Positions 47,289 through 60,172 are shown, numbered from the stretch's first letter. The stretch: DNA of 64,000 nucleotides from Symbiodinium natans (GCA_905221605.1 CAJNDS010002630.1:180001-244000); one strand, 5' to 3'. Numbers and translations: made by a program. Notes: a model not told the origin generated them from the sequence alone.

Positions 47289-50200
47289 ACCCTAAACCCT
47301 AAACCCTAAACCCTAAAACCCTAAACCCTAAACCCTAAACCCAAAGAGCCCATGCATCGCTGTAGCCGTTTAAATGGCTCCTAAGAGGAAATTCCTGAGT
47401 GCCAACGCCGTTGCGCGACTTAGTTTTTTGGATCTCTCCGGGCAACGCGCAGCATGGGGCATCGCATTGCTAGACGCGAGCGACCAAATCGGCATTCTGG
47501 AAACCCGAGGAAAGCTTGCCAGAACCATCTCCGCGGCGTTGAGGATTCCATGATTTGCGGTGTTTCTTCGGCTCCATTGGTCTGCCTGGAAGCCTGCATC
47601 TTTGCCTCCTCGCCTTCTTCGCGCCCTATTCCCCTCCGCTACCTTCGCAGCCATGGCTTCAGCCCGCCCCGCCGTGGAGGTGTCCTCGTTGCTCGTCGCC
47701 GGGCGGCGCCGGCTGCGCAAGCTGTTCCACGAGGAGACACCTCTGCTTCCCCTTATCGACTCGTCCTCTCTTTTCGCGGTTCTCCTTCCTTTACTCCTCT
47801 CTGCTTATTTTATACTTGTGGAGACATGTCGCTCGATCGCGTGCCCTCTGAGGAGCTGGCCTGCTGCGCTCCGACGGCTCCTCCTGAGGTGCAGCGCGCT
47901 TCTTTTCGTGTAGGTTTCCTTGGGAAGGAAGTCTTTGCTAGCGCTGTCTTTCTCCCTGCATTTTGTCTGGTTTCTCGGGCGCGTCATTGCGCTCACGCAT
48001 TGCATGTTTTCCACACGCGCAGGACAGCCATGCGCCAGCAGCAGCAGTGGTCGCGGAGGAGGCTGTGGCGGAGCACGTGCGCTTGGGGATCAACCCGCCA
48101 CCTAAACCGGTGATCAAGCGGATCCTCAGACTCAAGCGCACGCCGCCATACGCCGCCGCAGCCTCCCCGCGGGCCTTGGAAACTTTGCAAAGCGACGATC
48201 CCGGCGGCCAATCGATCTCGACTGGCAAGAGGCGCGCTTTTTCATGGGCATATCTTGTGCTAAGCGTGGCGAATTTTCACATTTCCTCTAGACATGTCTC
48301 TTGCACTGTTTCTCGCTGATGTTGTTCTGCGTCCGCTGCAGGTTGTCTCTGTGGGTCCGTGTTTGTTTCTTGCGTAGGACTACGACAATGTGAGGGCGGG
48401 CTGGCACGCCATGTACCTCAAAGACGTCGCGGAGGACCCGGGGCATGTTGCGACAGTGATTTCTAGTGCTTTTGCTCGTTTGTCGCGTCCTTTGTTTCGC
48501 AGCAGGCGGAGGCAAAGGAGAAGGAGGCGGCGACGGAGGCTGCGAAGGTAGCGGAGGAAGCGCCGGAGAAGGCGAGGAGGCAGACGCCTCCAGCAAAGGG
48601 CCGCCGCCGTCGTCGTGCTGCTTGTCTGCAAGAATCTGTCCTGGTCCTTGCGGTCAGATGTCTGACTACGTGCATTGGGGCTGGCGTCGTCCTGTTTCGC
48701 TGGAATTCCGAGGCGAGCGGAGCAAGCGCGCCCGCCGCGCGATTCCAAGGGGACAGGAGGAGGGGGACTACGTGGCGGAGGCTGCGGGTGTCGGACCCTT
48801 GGAATCGCCGGCGGGCGAGGCGGCGGCGGCCCCGGATCAGGATGAGGAGGGTGAGCGGGTGGTCGGCGTCTACGAGAAACAGTACTGCGACCCGGTGTAA
48901 CTTGTGGCTACTCGTTTTTGCACATGCTCGTGCACGATTCTTGGAAGAAGCTGCGTACCTGTCCGTGCAACTAAGACCTGAAGAAGATGGAAGGGCTCGA
49001 CCACCCGCTCACCAGCCTGCAGCTCAAGATCCAGGAGGCTCGTTCCACGTGCTTTTGAACCACCTGCCCCTAACGGGTAAAGATCCTGGAGCTGCGTTGC
49101 CTTCCTCTGCTCGCCGTTGCCAGGGCCTACACCTGTTCCGGGAGGCAGAATTAAAGAATCGAATGGCGAGCGTTTGCTTCCGGGCCAAAACTTGGTCGAG
49201 ATGCGCGCTCGCCTGGCCGACCTAATTAAGGAGCGCCAACGCCTTTTGAAGCAGTATCGCATGTGGCGATCGAAAGGCGGCGGCGCTGAATTGTGCCGCA
49301 TCACCGCCTGCACTGGGTTGCACGTAAATTCGCACGGAAGACTGAGGCGGAGCGGAACGCCATTTGGTTCTCTGCCAAAGGTCGCGTGCGGCGTGGTCCG
49401 CCGTGCCCGCGTGCGTGTGCCGAAGCTGCCACGTGTTCGGGAGGGACGAAATATCCCTTGTACAGAAGCGCGGCGAAGGATTTAGGCGAGGGCAGTGAAG
49501 CTTTCATCAGACTCTTGCTGGCCAGAGGGCCCTTTCAGGCAAGCAGTCGCTACGCGCCCTGTAACGCCCTTTTGAAGGATTTTCCGGACGGCAATGTCCC
49601 TCCCGATTTTCCTTTGCCGGAATTCGGATCCGCAAGACTTGCACGCGGCCGGGGTGCTTAGGAGGGCCTGGCTGTAAGGGAGGGCGGCTGTGCAGGCGCC
49701 GACTGGACGATGCCATAGGCGCGGCCGACCCGTCTCTGCAGGAAGATTTCGTTGGCCCAGTAGACCTACCTAAGCCTTTGCGGGCACCGGACCCCGGAGT
49801 CGCACCAAACAGTGACTCCGAGGATGACCGGCCTATGCCTGCGGTTCCCAGGGGCAAGGCTCGAGACGACTTGCGTCTGCGCTTTGATCGAGGTATGCTC
49901 GACCATGCGCTTCGGGAGCCTTGGCCTGGCGCAGAGGGAAGCAAGGGTCAGGCGTGAGGATCCCTTAGAAGCGTAGATTGAAGACACTTGCCCCAATAAC
50001 AGTCCCAGACCGATAGCAAACTATACAGTAGTCCACAGGTTCGTAGGCACAGATATTGCCAGCGGCACCTGAACGGAAGATTTCCGGATCCTCCGCCTGT
50101 TACAGGGAATGTAGCGACTTGGGTTTTAGCATACACAAGACGGCACTGCGTGTGGCTACCTAAACAATATTCCTTCCAAGCGTCATTGGGAACCTTTGTA

Positions 50201-52505
50201 GTTTGTGTTTAGGCTTCGCCTGGCGAATTCGTTTTCTGCACCAGACTTTGCGGAATTCGTTTCTGCATGATCCTTTTGCCTTACGGTTGCAGCCCTTGCA
50301 GTCCTTACACGCCTTACACCCCTTACAGCCCTTGCGGCCCTTACACCCCTTACACCCCTTACACCCCTTACAGCCCTTACACCCCTTACACCCCTTACAC
50401 CCTTACACCGCCCCATACCCTAGCTTCAAACGGGTTAACCAAAACAAGGAACTACAATGGAGACTACAGGTAGGCTAGTATATCTGCTGGAGTGTCGTGA
50501 AATGCATGAGATGCGCCCTTCAGCCCAATATTGATGTGACTGAGATGGCCCGCTGTACACCCTAGACCCTAAAGCCCAGCCCCCAAAACCCTAAGCCCTA
50601 AGCCCTAAACCCTAAAACTAAACCCTCACCCCCAAACTCTAAACCCTAAAGCCTACACCCCAAACCGTGGTTTATGGACAAGGGTTATGCCGGGCGTGGG
50701 AAACATCTGGTATGCGAGTCTCGGGGGTTTCGGTATCAACGTGGTCTGCGATTTTCGGTGTGGTGTGTATTCGCTGTTGAGCGTGGGTGTTGAGGGTGTC
50801 ATAGATGCAGCTTGTCGCTGCGTTTAGATGGTGTTATACATGTTTTGGGAACGCGTCGAAGTATGTGTCGGGGATGCGGTCTTCGCTGCGTTTAGATGGT
50901 GTTTGACATGGTTTTCGTGCTGTTGAAGTATGCAATAATATGATGTCACACATGCGTCGTTTTGCTGCGTTTACATGGTGGTTGGCATCTTTTTGGTGCA
51001 TTTGGAAGGTTGCAAAAACCACATGAAACCTGTGGCTGGGACTTGCGTTCCCTCGGGGAAATGCTTCTTCCAGTTCATGGTGGATAACATGTGTGCCATT
51101 TCGTGCTGCGTTTACTTGGGGGAAAATTTTGGCGGGGACTTTTGGGGGTGGTGGCTGGACCTGGGTTCCTTCGGGGGAAAGCATCCGGAGGCAAGGTGGA
51201 GGGGACTAGGGCCGCCCGCTGTAGCTGCAGTGACTACAGGGCGGCGACATTGCATGTTCGCAGTCGGAGGATAAACGCGGGTTTTTAGTCTTTTCCATGG
51301 TGGCCCGCCATCATGCACATTTGGTTTGGTGGGTGGGAATGTTGAAGATAAGCTCAGTACCTAATTCCACCACTGGACCCCTACAATGTCTGAATTGCAG
51401 GGGGGGAAAAAAAGAGGCTAGCTGGGGGGGTATTGTTGATGGGCGACAGGTCCCACGTGTCTAGCATGTCTGGGTGCGTTCATGGTGGCTCAATTTCGAT
51501 GCTCAACGAAAGGTCGGCAGGGGGTTACCCACAATTTGAAGGGTTCCAGAGAGTATCACCAGAACACATCCAAGACAGACTTCGCAAAAGTGCATGGCAA
51601 AGAGTGCCAGAGGTTTCCGCATCGATTTGGTTGCATTTCAACATATCCCATATGGTCGTTTAGCATGCCAATGTTGGGGCAGGTGAACCCAGCAGTGAAG
51701 ACGATCTCCGCTGCGTTGAAGGACACGCAGCTTTGTCTGTGAACATTTGAGGCTCATGAAAGTTGCCCGTTTTCACGCTGGCAAGAAGGAATCATGGCGC
51801 TCATGACACGACAAGGGTCCCCTGAGCCTTTGTCGTGTTATAGTCATGCCATGTCATGCCATAAAAATCATGCGAAAGCAGTTTCGTGTCCGTGGCTCAT
51901 GCAGCCATCCATTGCCAATGAGAACGCTCGTATAGGCAAAAAGGCCTGCTTGCCATAGTCAGGGTACCTTGCTTCAAATCCGGCGTGAGCACAGGACCCA
52001 GCCTGGCAGAAGTACATCCAGGATGCCATCGATAAAACAAATTCTGACACGCAGCTCGGCAGACATGCCTGACATCAATGATGCAATCATCATGTAATCT
52101 ACAGAGGCCGATAGAGCACTAGCCAGCCACTGAGGACGGTTTGCCAGAACAACGCCTGGAAGATTCAGAAGTTCGCCATTGCTTCAAGGGATTTCTCGGT
52201 TCAGACAGGCGGGGTTGTGCGTTGTGGCCAGGTGTTCAGTCTAGTGAGGAACTGCAGCAAAGTTCCGGTTTGCGGGCTGACTTTGCTTTGTCTGGAAGCA
52301 AGTGGCTTCACTTGCCTGACGATGATGACGATGATGATGATGATGACGACGATGACGGCGACGATGGCGACGACGGCGATGATGATGACATCAGCTATCG
52401 TCTGATGGCAGCTGTTCTCCATTGATTTGCTGTATGTGCACAGACTTACCGGGTGCGAGGAGAGTTTACACCAACAATGAAGTTGAAAAGGTCTGTGGCC
52501 GAGGA
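36175..52505 (+). CDS. Long-chain acyl-CoA synthetase, bubblegum (ACSBG) type, about 30 exons over 16 kb
   Basis: Acyl-CoA synthetases activate long-chain fatty acids with ATP and CoA. Readable exons: 36175-36249, 36336-36403 (AWTKWTWKDYYEDARRLAKA), 36874-36919, 37608-37653 (APEWMVSALAAMLCGG), 37713-37753, 37891-37923, 38117-~38175, 38227-38260, 38453-38501, 39715-~39793 (IIYTSGTTGNPKA, the AMP-binding P-loop), 40020-40080, 40227-~40330 (SYLPLSHV), ~40598-40665, 40797-40885 (RPTVFLGVPRVYEKI), 41039-41103, ~41470-41548, 41717-41781 (GAAPIS), 42055-42132 (VYGMSESSG), 42914-42966, 43523-~43560, 43905-43949 (GRHIMSGYMANP), 44548-44610 (EIREKNSSTIDKEGWLHSGD), 44776-44842 (ITGRYKELI), 44931-44962 (GGENIAPVPVE), 45043-~45080, 45188-45247, 45391-~45454, 51683-51721, 51995-52050, 52135-52208 and 52460-~52505 (GEFTPTMKLKRS). 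Motif order matches the family throughout, and no essential motif is lost. First and last exons, including the stop, were not found; a few junctions are approximate. Confidence 0.9.
39580..39692. mobile_element. TTGGGATGTT-family element, larger copy in an ACSBG intron
   Basis: The segment shares CATAGGGATTATAATCGGGGG with the 19971 copy and ends GTACAAGGGGGAACATCCCAA, the family's right end. Its left end is unclear. It lies 22 bp upstream of the exon encoding the P-loop motif. Confidence 0.5.
40706..40770. repeat. Inverted pair of telomere-like blocks in an ACSBG intron
   Basis: Three TTTAGGG units are followed at once by CCCTAAACCC and then a run of the variant CCCTACA, so the block switches strand in the middle. 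It sits just upstream of the exon reading RPTVFLGVPRVYEKI. Confidence 0.85.
42166..42212. repeat. (GCAGGAGA)n microsatellite in an ACSBG intron
   Basis: Five to six copies of an 8-bp unit GCAGGAGA lie shortly after the exon encoding VYGMSESSG. Confidence 0.85.
45917..46172. repeat. Long interstitial telomere-like array, CCCTAAA orientation
   Basis: About 36 heptamers in a row, the longest block in the window. A run of seven consecutive CCCTAAG variants sits at about 46040-46088, flanked by canonical units, and two AAAGCCT variants follow. Confidence 0.95.
46330..46640. repeat. CCCTGG/GGCCCT simple-sequence stretch
   Basis: Imperfect repetition of the hexamer CCCTGG (as TGGCCC) over about 250 bp. 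Its Pro/Gly/Leu frames are low complexity. It may derive from the telomere-like CCCT core. Confidence 0.8.
46655..46975. repeat. Three diverged copies of a ~90-150-bp unit
   Basis: Copies near 46660, 46758 and 46920 share TTTTC(TATGA)GA(T/G)GGCC, TTCGG and CAGACCGTCCCCTGCGCA. They are separated by different spacer lengths. Confidence 0.75.
47163..47342. repeat. Interstitial telomere-like array with a homogenised CCCTCAA block
   Basis: About 25 heptamers in CCCTAAA orientation. The centre (about 47207-47290) consists of roughly eleven CCCTCAA variants in a row, bounded on both sides by canonical CCCTAAA. Confidence 0.95.
47653..49958 (+). CDS. GC-rich multi-exon gene of unknown function nested in the ACSBG intron
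   Basis: A plausible start ATG at 47653 reads MASARPAVEVSSLLVAGRRR. Probable later exons: 48023-~48230 (GINPPPKPVIKRILRLKR), 48378-48446 (DYDNVRAGWHAMYLKDVAED), 48503-~48630 (Glu/Ala/Lys-rich), ~48661-48894 (ending VVGVYEKQYCDP before a GT donor), 48976-49037 (LKKMEGLDHPLTSLQLKIQE), ~49115-49290 (MRARLADLIKERQRLLKQY), then in a shifted frame 49293-~49650 (RLHWVARKFARKTEAERNA), and ~49695-49958 (DFVGPVDLPKPLRAPDPG, stop). It is rich in Arg, Ala, Lys and Glu, with a likely coiled coil in the seventh exon. The frame change near 49290 has no room for a normal intron, so a frameshift or base error is possible. I recognise no family. Base composition is more GC-rich than the surrounding intron. Confidence 0.5.
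50283..50410. repeat. CCCTTACAC minisatellite
   Basis: About fourteen copies of a 9-bp unit CCCTTACAC, with CCCTTACAG, CCTTGCAGT and CCTTGCGGC variants at the left. It resembles an expanded telomere-like motif. Confidence 0.9.
50558..50666. repeat. Degenerate telomere-like CCCTAAA block
   Basis: Roughly twelve diverged heptamers (CCCTAGA, CCCTAAG, CCCCAAA and others) in CCCTAAA orientation. Confidence 0.8.
50667..51682. other. Rest of the giant intron, without a recognised gene
   Basis: A phrase GCTGCGTTTAGATGGTG recurs three times (near 50815, 50885 and, diverged, 50968) at about 75-bp spacing. Open frames near 50975-51290 and 51482-51740 are unsupported, apart from the ACSBG exon at 51683. 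Confidence 0.4.
51803..51851. other. Inverted repeat (hairpin) in an ACSBG intron
   Basis: CATGACACGACAAGGG is followed 9 bp later by CCTTTGTCGTGT and, after a small bulge, TCATG. The arms pair over about 16 bases. It may be a tiny fold-back element. Confidence 0.5.
52317..52392. repeat. GAT/GAC trinucleotide tract in an ACSBG intron
   Basis: About 25 trinucleotides GAT, GAC and GGC lie between the exons ending 52208 and starting 52460. It would encode poly-Asp, but it lies between exons that join in frame without it, so I treat it as intronic. Confidence 0.75.
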
Positions 52506-55500
52506 GCCGAAGCTGGTTTTTAATGTTTGTAGGTGTCTCGGGCTTGGGATGCAGGATTTGGACATTCGGTAGGAGTTTATGGGGAAACTAGGCCACTCTG
52601 GACTGCAACAAAAGAACCCATGTCAAATCCGCGGCCTGACTCTAGCACCCTCAAGCCCCAAAACTCCTCCACAGGAGATGTGGAAGGACCTCATCGACCC
52701 TCTGTACAGCTGAAGCTGCAGCGTCTTGGCACACGCTCTCGACGATGGTTGTTCAGCCCTACCCAGATCCCAACCTTTAGCTTCCCCATGCTGTCTCGCC
52801 ACACAAAGAGAATCAGCCCAACTTGCTCTCGTCTCCTTGTGGCGTTGGGGGGAGCCAGCTGCCTCCGACCTCCCAAGGTGAGGTGCATCATGGGCTGTCG
52901 CCTGTGATGACTTCGAGACCTGCGCTCCGCAACGAAAATCTGGGGCACCGCAGGGTTGCCACACCGCAAATGCGCGTCGCCAGAGCGCACAGGAGACGCA
53001 GGGTTCCGACGGATTTGCATGTACATGCGAGCAAGCGTTTGGAATTGCCCATTAGCCATTTCGACCTCCGGCGAACAGCCAGTGACCCTTGCCATTCTCC
53101 CCGCCATGATCCATTTTGCATGGATTCTGGCAGCATGGGCTCCGGCCTCAGCAGCGGAGTCTCGCTGCCACTCTAGACTCTAGAGTAGTGCCAAGCAATG
53201 CCACGTGCAGATTGCCAGAATGGGTAAGTTGGTTCATGTCACTGAGTTGCCGTCCGGTACATGCCTTGATGCATGCGTGTATGTATGCAGGTGATCGCAT
53301 GTATATATATATATATATATATTTGTATGTATATGTTTGTTTATTTAAATAGATTTGTTTTGTCTTGTGTGTGTGTGTGTGTGTGTGTTTGTTTGGGTTG
53401 GGCTTTCACGCTTTATTAGCCCTAACATTTGTTTTGACCAGCGCTTCCTCTCTGATTCTTATGTCCCTGCAGGGTATGCGGCTCTCTCTCCTCCCTCCCT
53501 CCCAGGAAAGAAAGACGGGCACGGAAAACACTGAAAGCGTAAGGTGTCGAGCACGAGCCCACCAGTTTTAATGCAGGAGTCCCTGCCCCTGGGTGAAAGT
53601 CGAGCGGCGTGCGCGCTTTGACCAGCAGCGTGGCCGAGCTCTTTGTCAGGGCTGGCTCCTTGTTTTTTCAATGGACGGACCACTGGTGCCGCAATGCTGA
53701 ACCTTTTTGTGGCTGTGCTCTTTGTCAGGGCTTGATCCCTGGATTTTTCGCCCCCGTTTTCAGTAGGATCCCAACTTCTTCGTGGCCGGGATCTTTGTCA
53801 GGGCTTGATCCCTGGTTTTTCAGTGGGACCCCCACTGGCTATATGAGAATATTGTTATACTCTCATATTGTTATATCCTTCTATGATTATGTACTTATAT
53901 TTAAATGGTATTACATGTTTATATTATTGCCTTATTATAGCATGATATTCGTGTGCATAAGTGTATGCGTATCTTATTATGTGTTCATATCTTTTCATGG
54001 AGTGGTGGCGCAGTCGCATTCAGTTGAATCGCGCGGGTTCAAAAATAGTTTTCGTAGTATATTACATTTTTTGAATTGCTATATTACTATTGTTACCTTA
54101 TATAGTGTATTATTGTGTTATCATTGAATAATGTAAGTATTGTATTATGGTATAGTATGAAGAAATGACAATTAGTATATGATTTCATGATCATGATTTA
54201 ATGATTACGCTTATGTTTCTATAGGAGTATATTACTATATTTAGTATATTTGTATATTATTTTATTATCATATTACCAAATCATTATAGGTCTACTTGAA
54301 TCATTGTTCATGATTACATTATTGCAGCATTGCATAGTCATATCATGATTTGTTAAAACTTCGAATTCTTACATTTTATCTGTGGGAGCAACATATTTCC
54401 TGCACATGCATTCTCTCCATATATGGCCATTCAGACGCTCTCATGGAAGTTGCTTTGATTCACGTCGGCCTCGCACAGAGACGATGAGACGATTACTGGC
54501 TCGTGGCCCCGAGGTCGCTGCTGGCGCTGAGGCGGCGTGGGAGCTCGCTCATCATGGGAACAGAATCCCCTATTTTTTTCAGGGCCCCCTGATGACTTCA
54601 GCGTCAAATGCCGGTTCAGAGTCATTCCAGAGCGTGCAGGCGAAGAACTTGCGTGGCTTGATTGACGAAGGCCCGGAAGAAGGAGGCTGGCCAAAGCCCC
54701 GGCTGCCGGTGCAATTCTTGCATTCAATGCTTCTTGACTGCTCGGACGGGCAGAATGTTGTTGTTTTCCTTAGGTTCCCAGAACTTCGAGACGAAGTTGC
54801 CAAGTTTGTGCTGCTGGCAAACCTTAACGATCAGCGTGTGCACGCACACTAACTTCAAAAGTCGCTGGCAGGCAAGCAAAGCTATGCAAGCTCTGGACAT
54901 TGAGGGAAGCCAAGGAGGCACGGTCTCATTTGAAGTGCTCTTCATGTTCAGATCGCCAGTTAGCAGGTTGGACAAGGGTGCACAGAGCCAGAGTACGCCA
55001 AGTAAGGACACAAGGACAAATGCCGACCAGCAACAGCAACGCCAGACAAAGAGAAGCAAAGACGCACTGCACCAAACGAGCTCGCAATGCTTCCTCATGC
55101 AAGGGTTCCAAGGCAAAGTCAACATGAAGGGCAAAGACAGGACAAAGACAGGACAGTAAAGGAGCGAAAGTCAGTCGGCACCTTTACTGTATGTAACTTG
55201 ATTTAACATTTGCTGTGAGCAAATGCAACATTCGCTACGAGCAACGCTTTACTTACACTTTTTCGAAGCATGCTGGCATACACGTCTCGTGTTGCCGGGC
55301 ATCTTGCATGCGCGCACACAACATCTCATTCTTCCTCTAGACACACGGCGTTGCTGCGACAAGCTTTTGTGTACAGTGTCAAGGTCTTCTTGTACAGTGG
55401 CAAGCGTAAAAACACACAGACAAGAACATTCCTTAGGCTTTGGTTCTTTCAGGGCGACTATTTGTAGTTGATTTTGAGTGCTTTTGCGAACTCTAAATTA

Positions 55501-55790
55501 TATGGTGAAGTGAAAAAGTTAAGTTAATAGGTATGTAATGTGTGAAAACAAAAAGGAGTTCGTAAGTTTACTGGTCAGCTGAAAATATTCAGCTTAGTCC
55601 CAAACTTTAAAGCTTAATTAAGTCCAAACAAACTAAACAACAATTTCAAACTGAACGAAAAGCGTTTGTAGTTTGAATAGTTCGTCCAGATCAATGATGC
55701 AGATAGACAAGCAAACAATTATCGCTAGTATCGTTAGCGAAGAGATCCCCGAACAGTGTGTCAACACTAGTTCAAAAGTAATCCCCACCC
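52506..55790. other. Downstream of ACSBG: sparse candidate frames, repeats and AT-rich DNA
   Basis: The missing ACSBG 3' end should lie here. Short (TA)n at 53301-53322 and (GT)n at 53369-53388 are present. A ~80-bp unit (CTTTGTCAGGGCTTGATCCC) occurs three times at about 53620-53830. 53840-54370 is AT-rich without coding signal. A plus-strand frame at 54382-54852 contains NLRGLIDEGPEEGGWPKPRL and VVVFLRFPELRDEVAKF; it looks protein-like but is unassigned. 55470-55790 shows nothing. Confidence 0.4.
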
Positions 55791-55797
55791 CCGAACA

Positions 55798-55902
55798 TTA
55801 ACCCCCCCACCCTACCCCCTATATTGAATACCCCCCATTATAGTTCTATTATAGTACATTGGGGGGTTTTTAATATTAGGGGGTAGGGGGGGGTTTAATA
55901 TT
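55798..55902. mobile_element. Fold-back element with ~40-bp inverted arms
   Basis: The left arm (ACCCCCCCACCCTACCCCCT, then ATATTGAATACCCCCCA) pairs with the right arm (TGGGGGGTTTTTAATATTAG, then GGGGTAGGGGGGGGT) around a ~30-bp AT-rich loop. A partial extra copy of the right-arm end follows at 55895-55915. Arms are about 80 per cent complementary by eye. Confidence 0.6.
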
Positions 55903-55913
55903 AGGGGGAGGGG

Positions 55914-57720
55914 ATGGGCCAAGTCGATGTTCCTCGATACTGTCAGCGCGGTTCAGGCGTCTGGGCACACGAAATGCGTAGCAGTCATGCTTTCGGACTC
56001 CTGGGCTTGCGCAACGCAAAAGGGGACACCAATGGTGTGTCGCTGTTTGGGGTCTACGCTCGCCACAAGTATATTATGATGATGAACAAACCTGGGCCCT
56101 GGGCAAGGCACTCCATGACTTAGCGTTGGGTGCCGCTTGCATCCCTGGCTCAGCGGTAAAATTCAGATCCGCTTCCTCCTGCACACGTTTTGTGAAGCCA
56201 AGATGTGCGATGGCGCTTGGGGAGAGTTTCCGTTGTGGATAAATGCTCGCATTCCGAGCGCATACTCCCATCGGAGCTCTTCTCGAGAATTTGCATTTGG
56301 ATAATCACAACTACGCCAACTATGCCCGGCTTGCACAGGGCTCTGCGAATCAACTCCCCTGAGCACTTAGACTTTAGACCCTGCCACTCCAGTGACTGAA
56401 CCCGCCGTGAAACACAGCTGAGTTGGATGGTTGCAGGGTTCTGAAACAGTAGTATGAAGCAAAGCCCAAGTGTACAAGCAAGGCAGTCAAAAGCAAAGAG
56501 TAAAGCTAAACGCTGGCACTGCCTTCAGGTGCACCGCGGGCGGATATCAACACCACAGCGAGTGGTGAGCACTTGGTCGAGGATCCCAGGGCTTGTGTTT
56601 AGGGCTTAGAGGGTTTAGGGTTTAGGGTTTAGGGTTCAGGTTTAGGGTTTAAGGTTTAGGGTTTAGGGTTTAGGGTTTAGGGTTTAGGCGCATATTACGA
56701 AGCGTAGTCTGGAAGGAGCTTCTCAGCAACAAGAAGCTCACGCAGGAGGCAGGAGGTTGGCTGTGGCTGTTGGCCCTTGTGGATTGGAAGTAGCCTCAAT
56801 CACTCCAATGCCCGCTTCGAGAACCTAGAACCTTGAGTTTGCTTGCACTGATGCAGCCCCATGCCCTTGTGATGCTGTCGACAGGTCCCTAAGCCAAGCC
56901 CCAAGCACAGCTCCAAATGCGCTCCGAGGTTCGTCTGAAGCCCAATGCCGTCGGCTTGATTGAAGCGGGCCGAATCTACGACATCTACATGAAGGCAACG
57001 GGCGGTCTTAGGTATTAGTCTTGGAGGCTGTGGGTGAGAATGTATCTATCAGCGGCATTGAACGACACATTTTTCGCATACATGAAGGAGTTGCATGGGA
57101 TGTCATAAATAGGTCAGATCGTGGGTGGTCAGTTGATTGCCGAAGGTACCTGTGTTTGCACTGGGGATGTGTTGAAGCATGAGCATCAGTTGTACTGATA
57201 TGATGATCGACAAATGTTGCTGCGAGATAGGCAGTCTGGAATTGGATACATCATTCACAAATGTTATTCGTCTTGATAAGTTCTGAAATGGGATAGACTG
57301 ACTGTGACCCTGACATTTTGCATAGCCACGGCATTGCACAAGGCTGCTCAGTGACACTAAAGATCCCTTTTGTTAAAATATACATGCAGTTCTAGTTTTA
57401 TGGTGGCTGAGTTGTTCTTCCCTCATTCTTTGCAGCCGGACATGTTCATCAGAAGGTGCCTGTCGAATGCTTTGGGTTCCTTGTCGCTCCGCAGTTTTGT
57501 CTTTGGGTTGAATGATTCATCACAGTACTTCGATGGCGAAAAGTAATACAGTCATACAATTGCATTCCTCTATTCTCACTTCTAACACTTTTTTCTAACG
57601 GATCCCAACATTGAACAGTTGCAAATTGACTAATGACTCTCATAATGCCATTGACATGCACCAATAAAAGTCTCAGTACTCAGAGATTGGCAAGAAGTGC
57701 AAAACACGTATTAATGTTTT
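55914..57720 (+). other. Isolated candidate exons, unassigned
   Basis: Protein-like stretches occur at about 55935-56090 (HAFGLLGLRNAKGDTNGVSL), 56910-57010 (VRLKPNAVGLIEAGRIYDIY) and 57437-57510 after a TTTGCAG acceptor (PDMFIRRCLSNALGSLSL). They could be exons of a gene continuing to the right. No family was recognised. The interval also holds a telomere-like block. Confidence 0.3.
56597..56688. repeat. Telomere-like TTTAGGG array
   Basis: About twelve heptamers in TTTAGGG orientation, with GCTTAGA, TTCAGG and TTTAAGG variants. Confidence 0.92.
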
Positions 57721-57762
57721 AAATCAATTGCCCACACATGGTTGCAAACTAAGCACGTGCGC

Positions 57763-60083
<2,321 letters not shown>

Positions 60084-60086
60084 CCC

Positions 60087-60172
60087 AAAAACCCTTAACC
60101 CTTAACCCTAGACCCTAAACCCTAAACCCTAAACCCTAAACCCTAAACCCTAAACCCTTAATCCTAACCCTT
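60087..60172. repeat. Telomere-like CC(C)TAAA array abutting the CA-rich tract
   Basis: About ten units in CCCTAAA orientation start directly where the CACACACC array ends, via CCCAAAAACCCTTAACCC. Confidence 0.93.

Larger units (their letters stand above)
45455..51682 (+). other. Giant (~6.2 kb) ACSBG intron
   Basis: The exon ending near 45454 (GELPGSDDLTGAALEALG) is followed in the family by a segment matched only at 51683-51721 (VNPAVKTISAALK), so the intervening DNA is intronic. It contains two large telomere-like arrays, a CCCTGG-type simple repeat, a triplicated unit, a GC-rich multi-exon gene and a CCCTTACAC minisatellite. Other ACSBG introns are mostly 60 bp to 1.2 kb. Confidence 0.75.

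Noticed and set aside
54006-54046. tRNA-like A box (TGGCGCAGTCG) and partial B box (GGTTCAAAAAT), possible SINE
   Set aside because: Box spacing is about 30 nt instead of the usual ~44, the B box end is wrong and no stem pairing or tail is evident.
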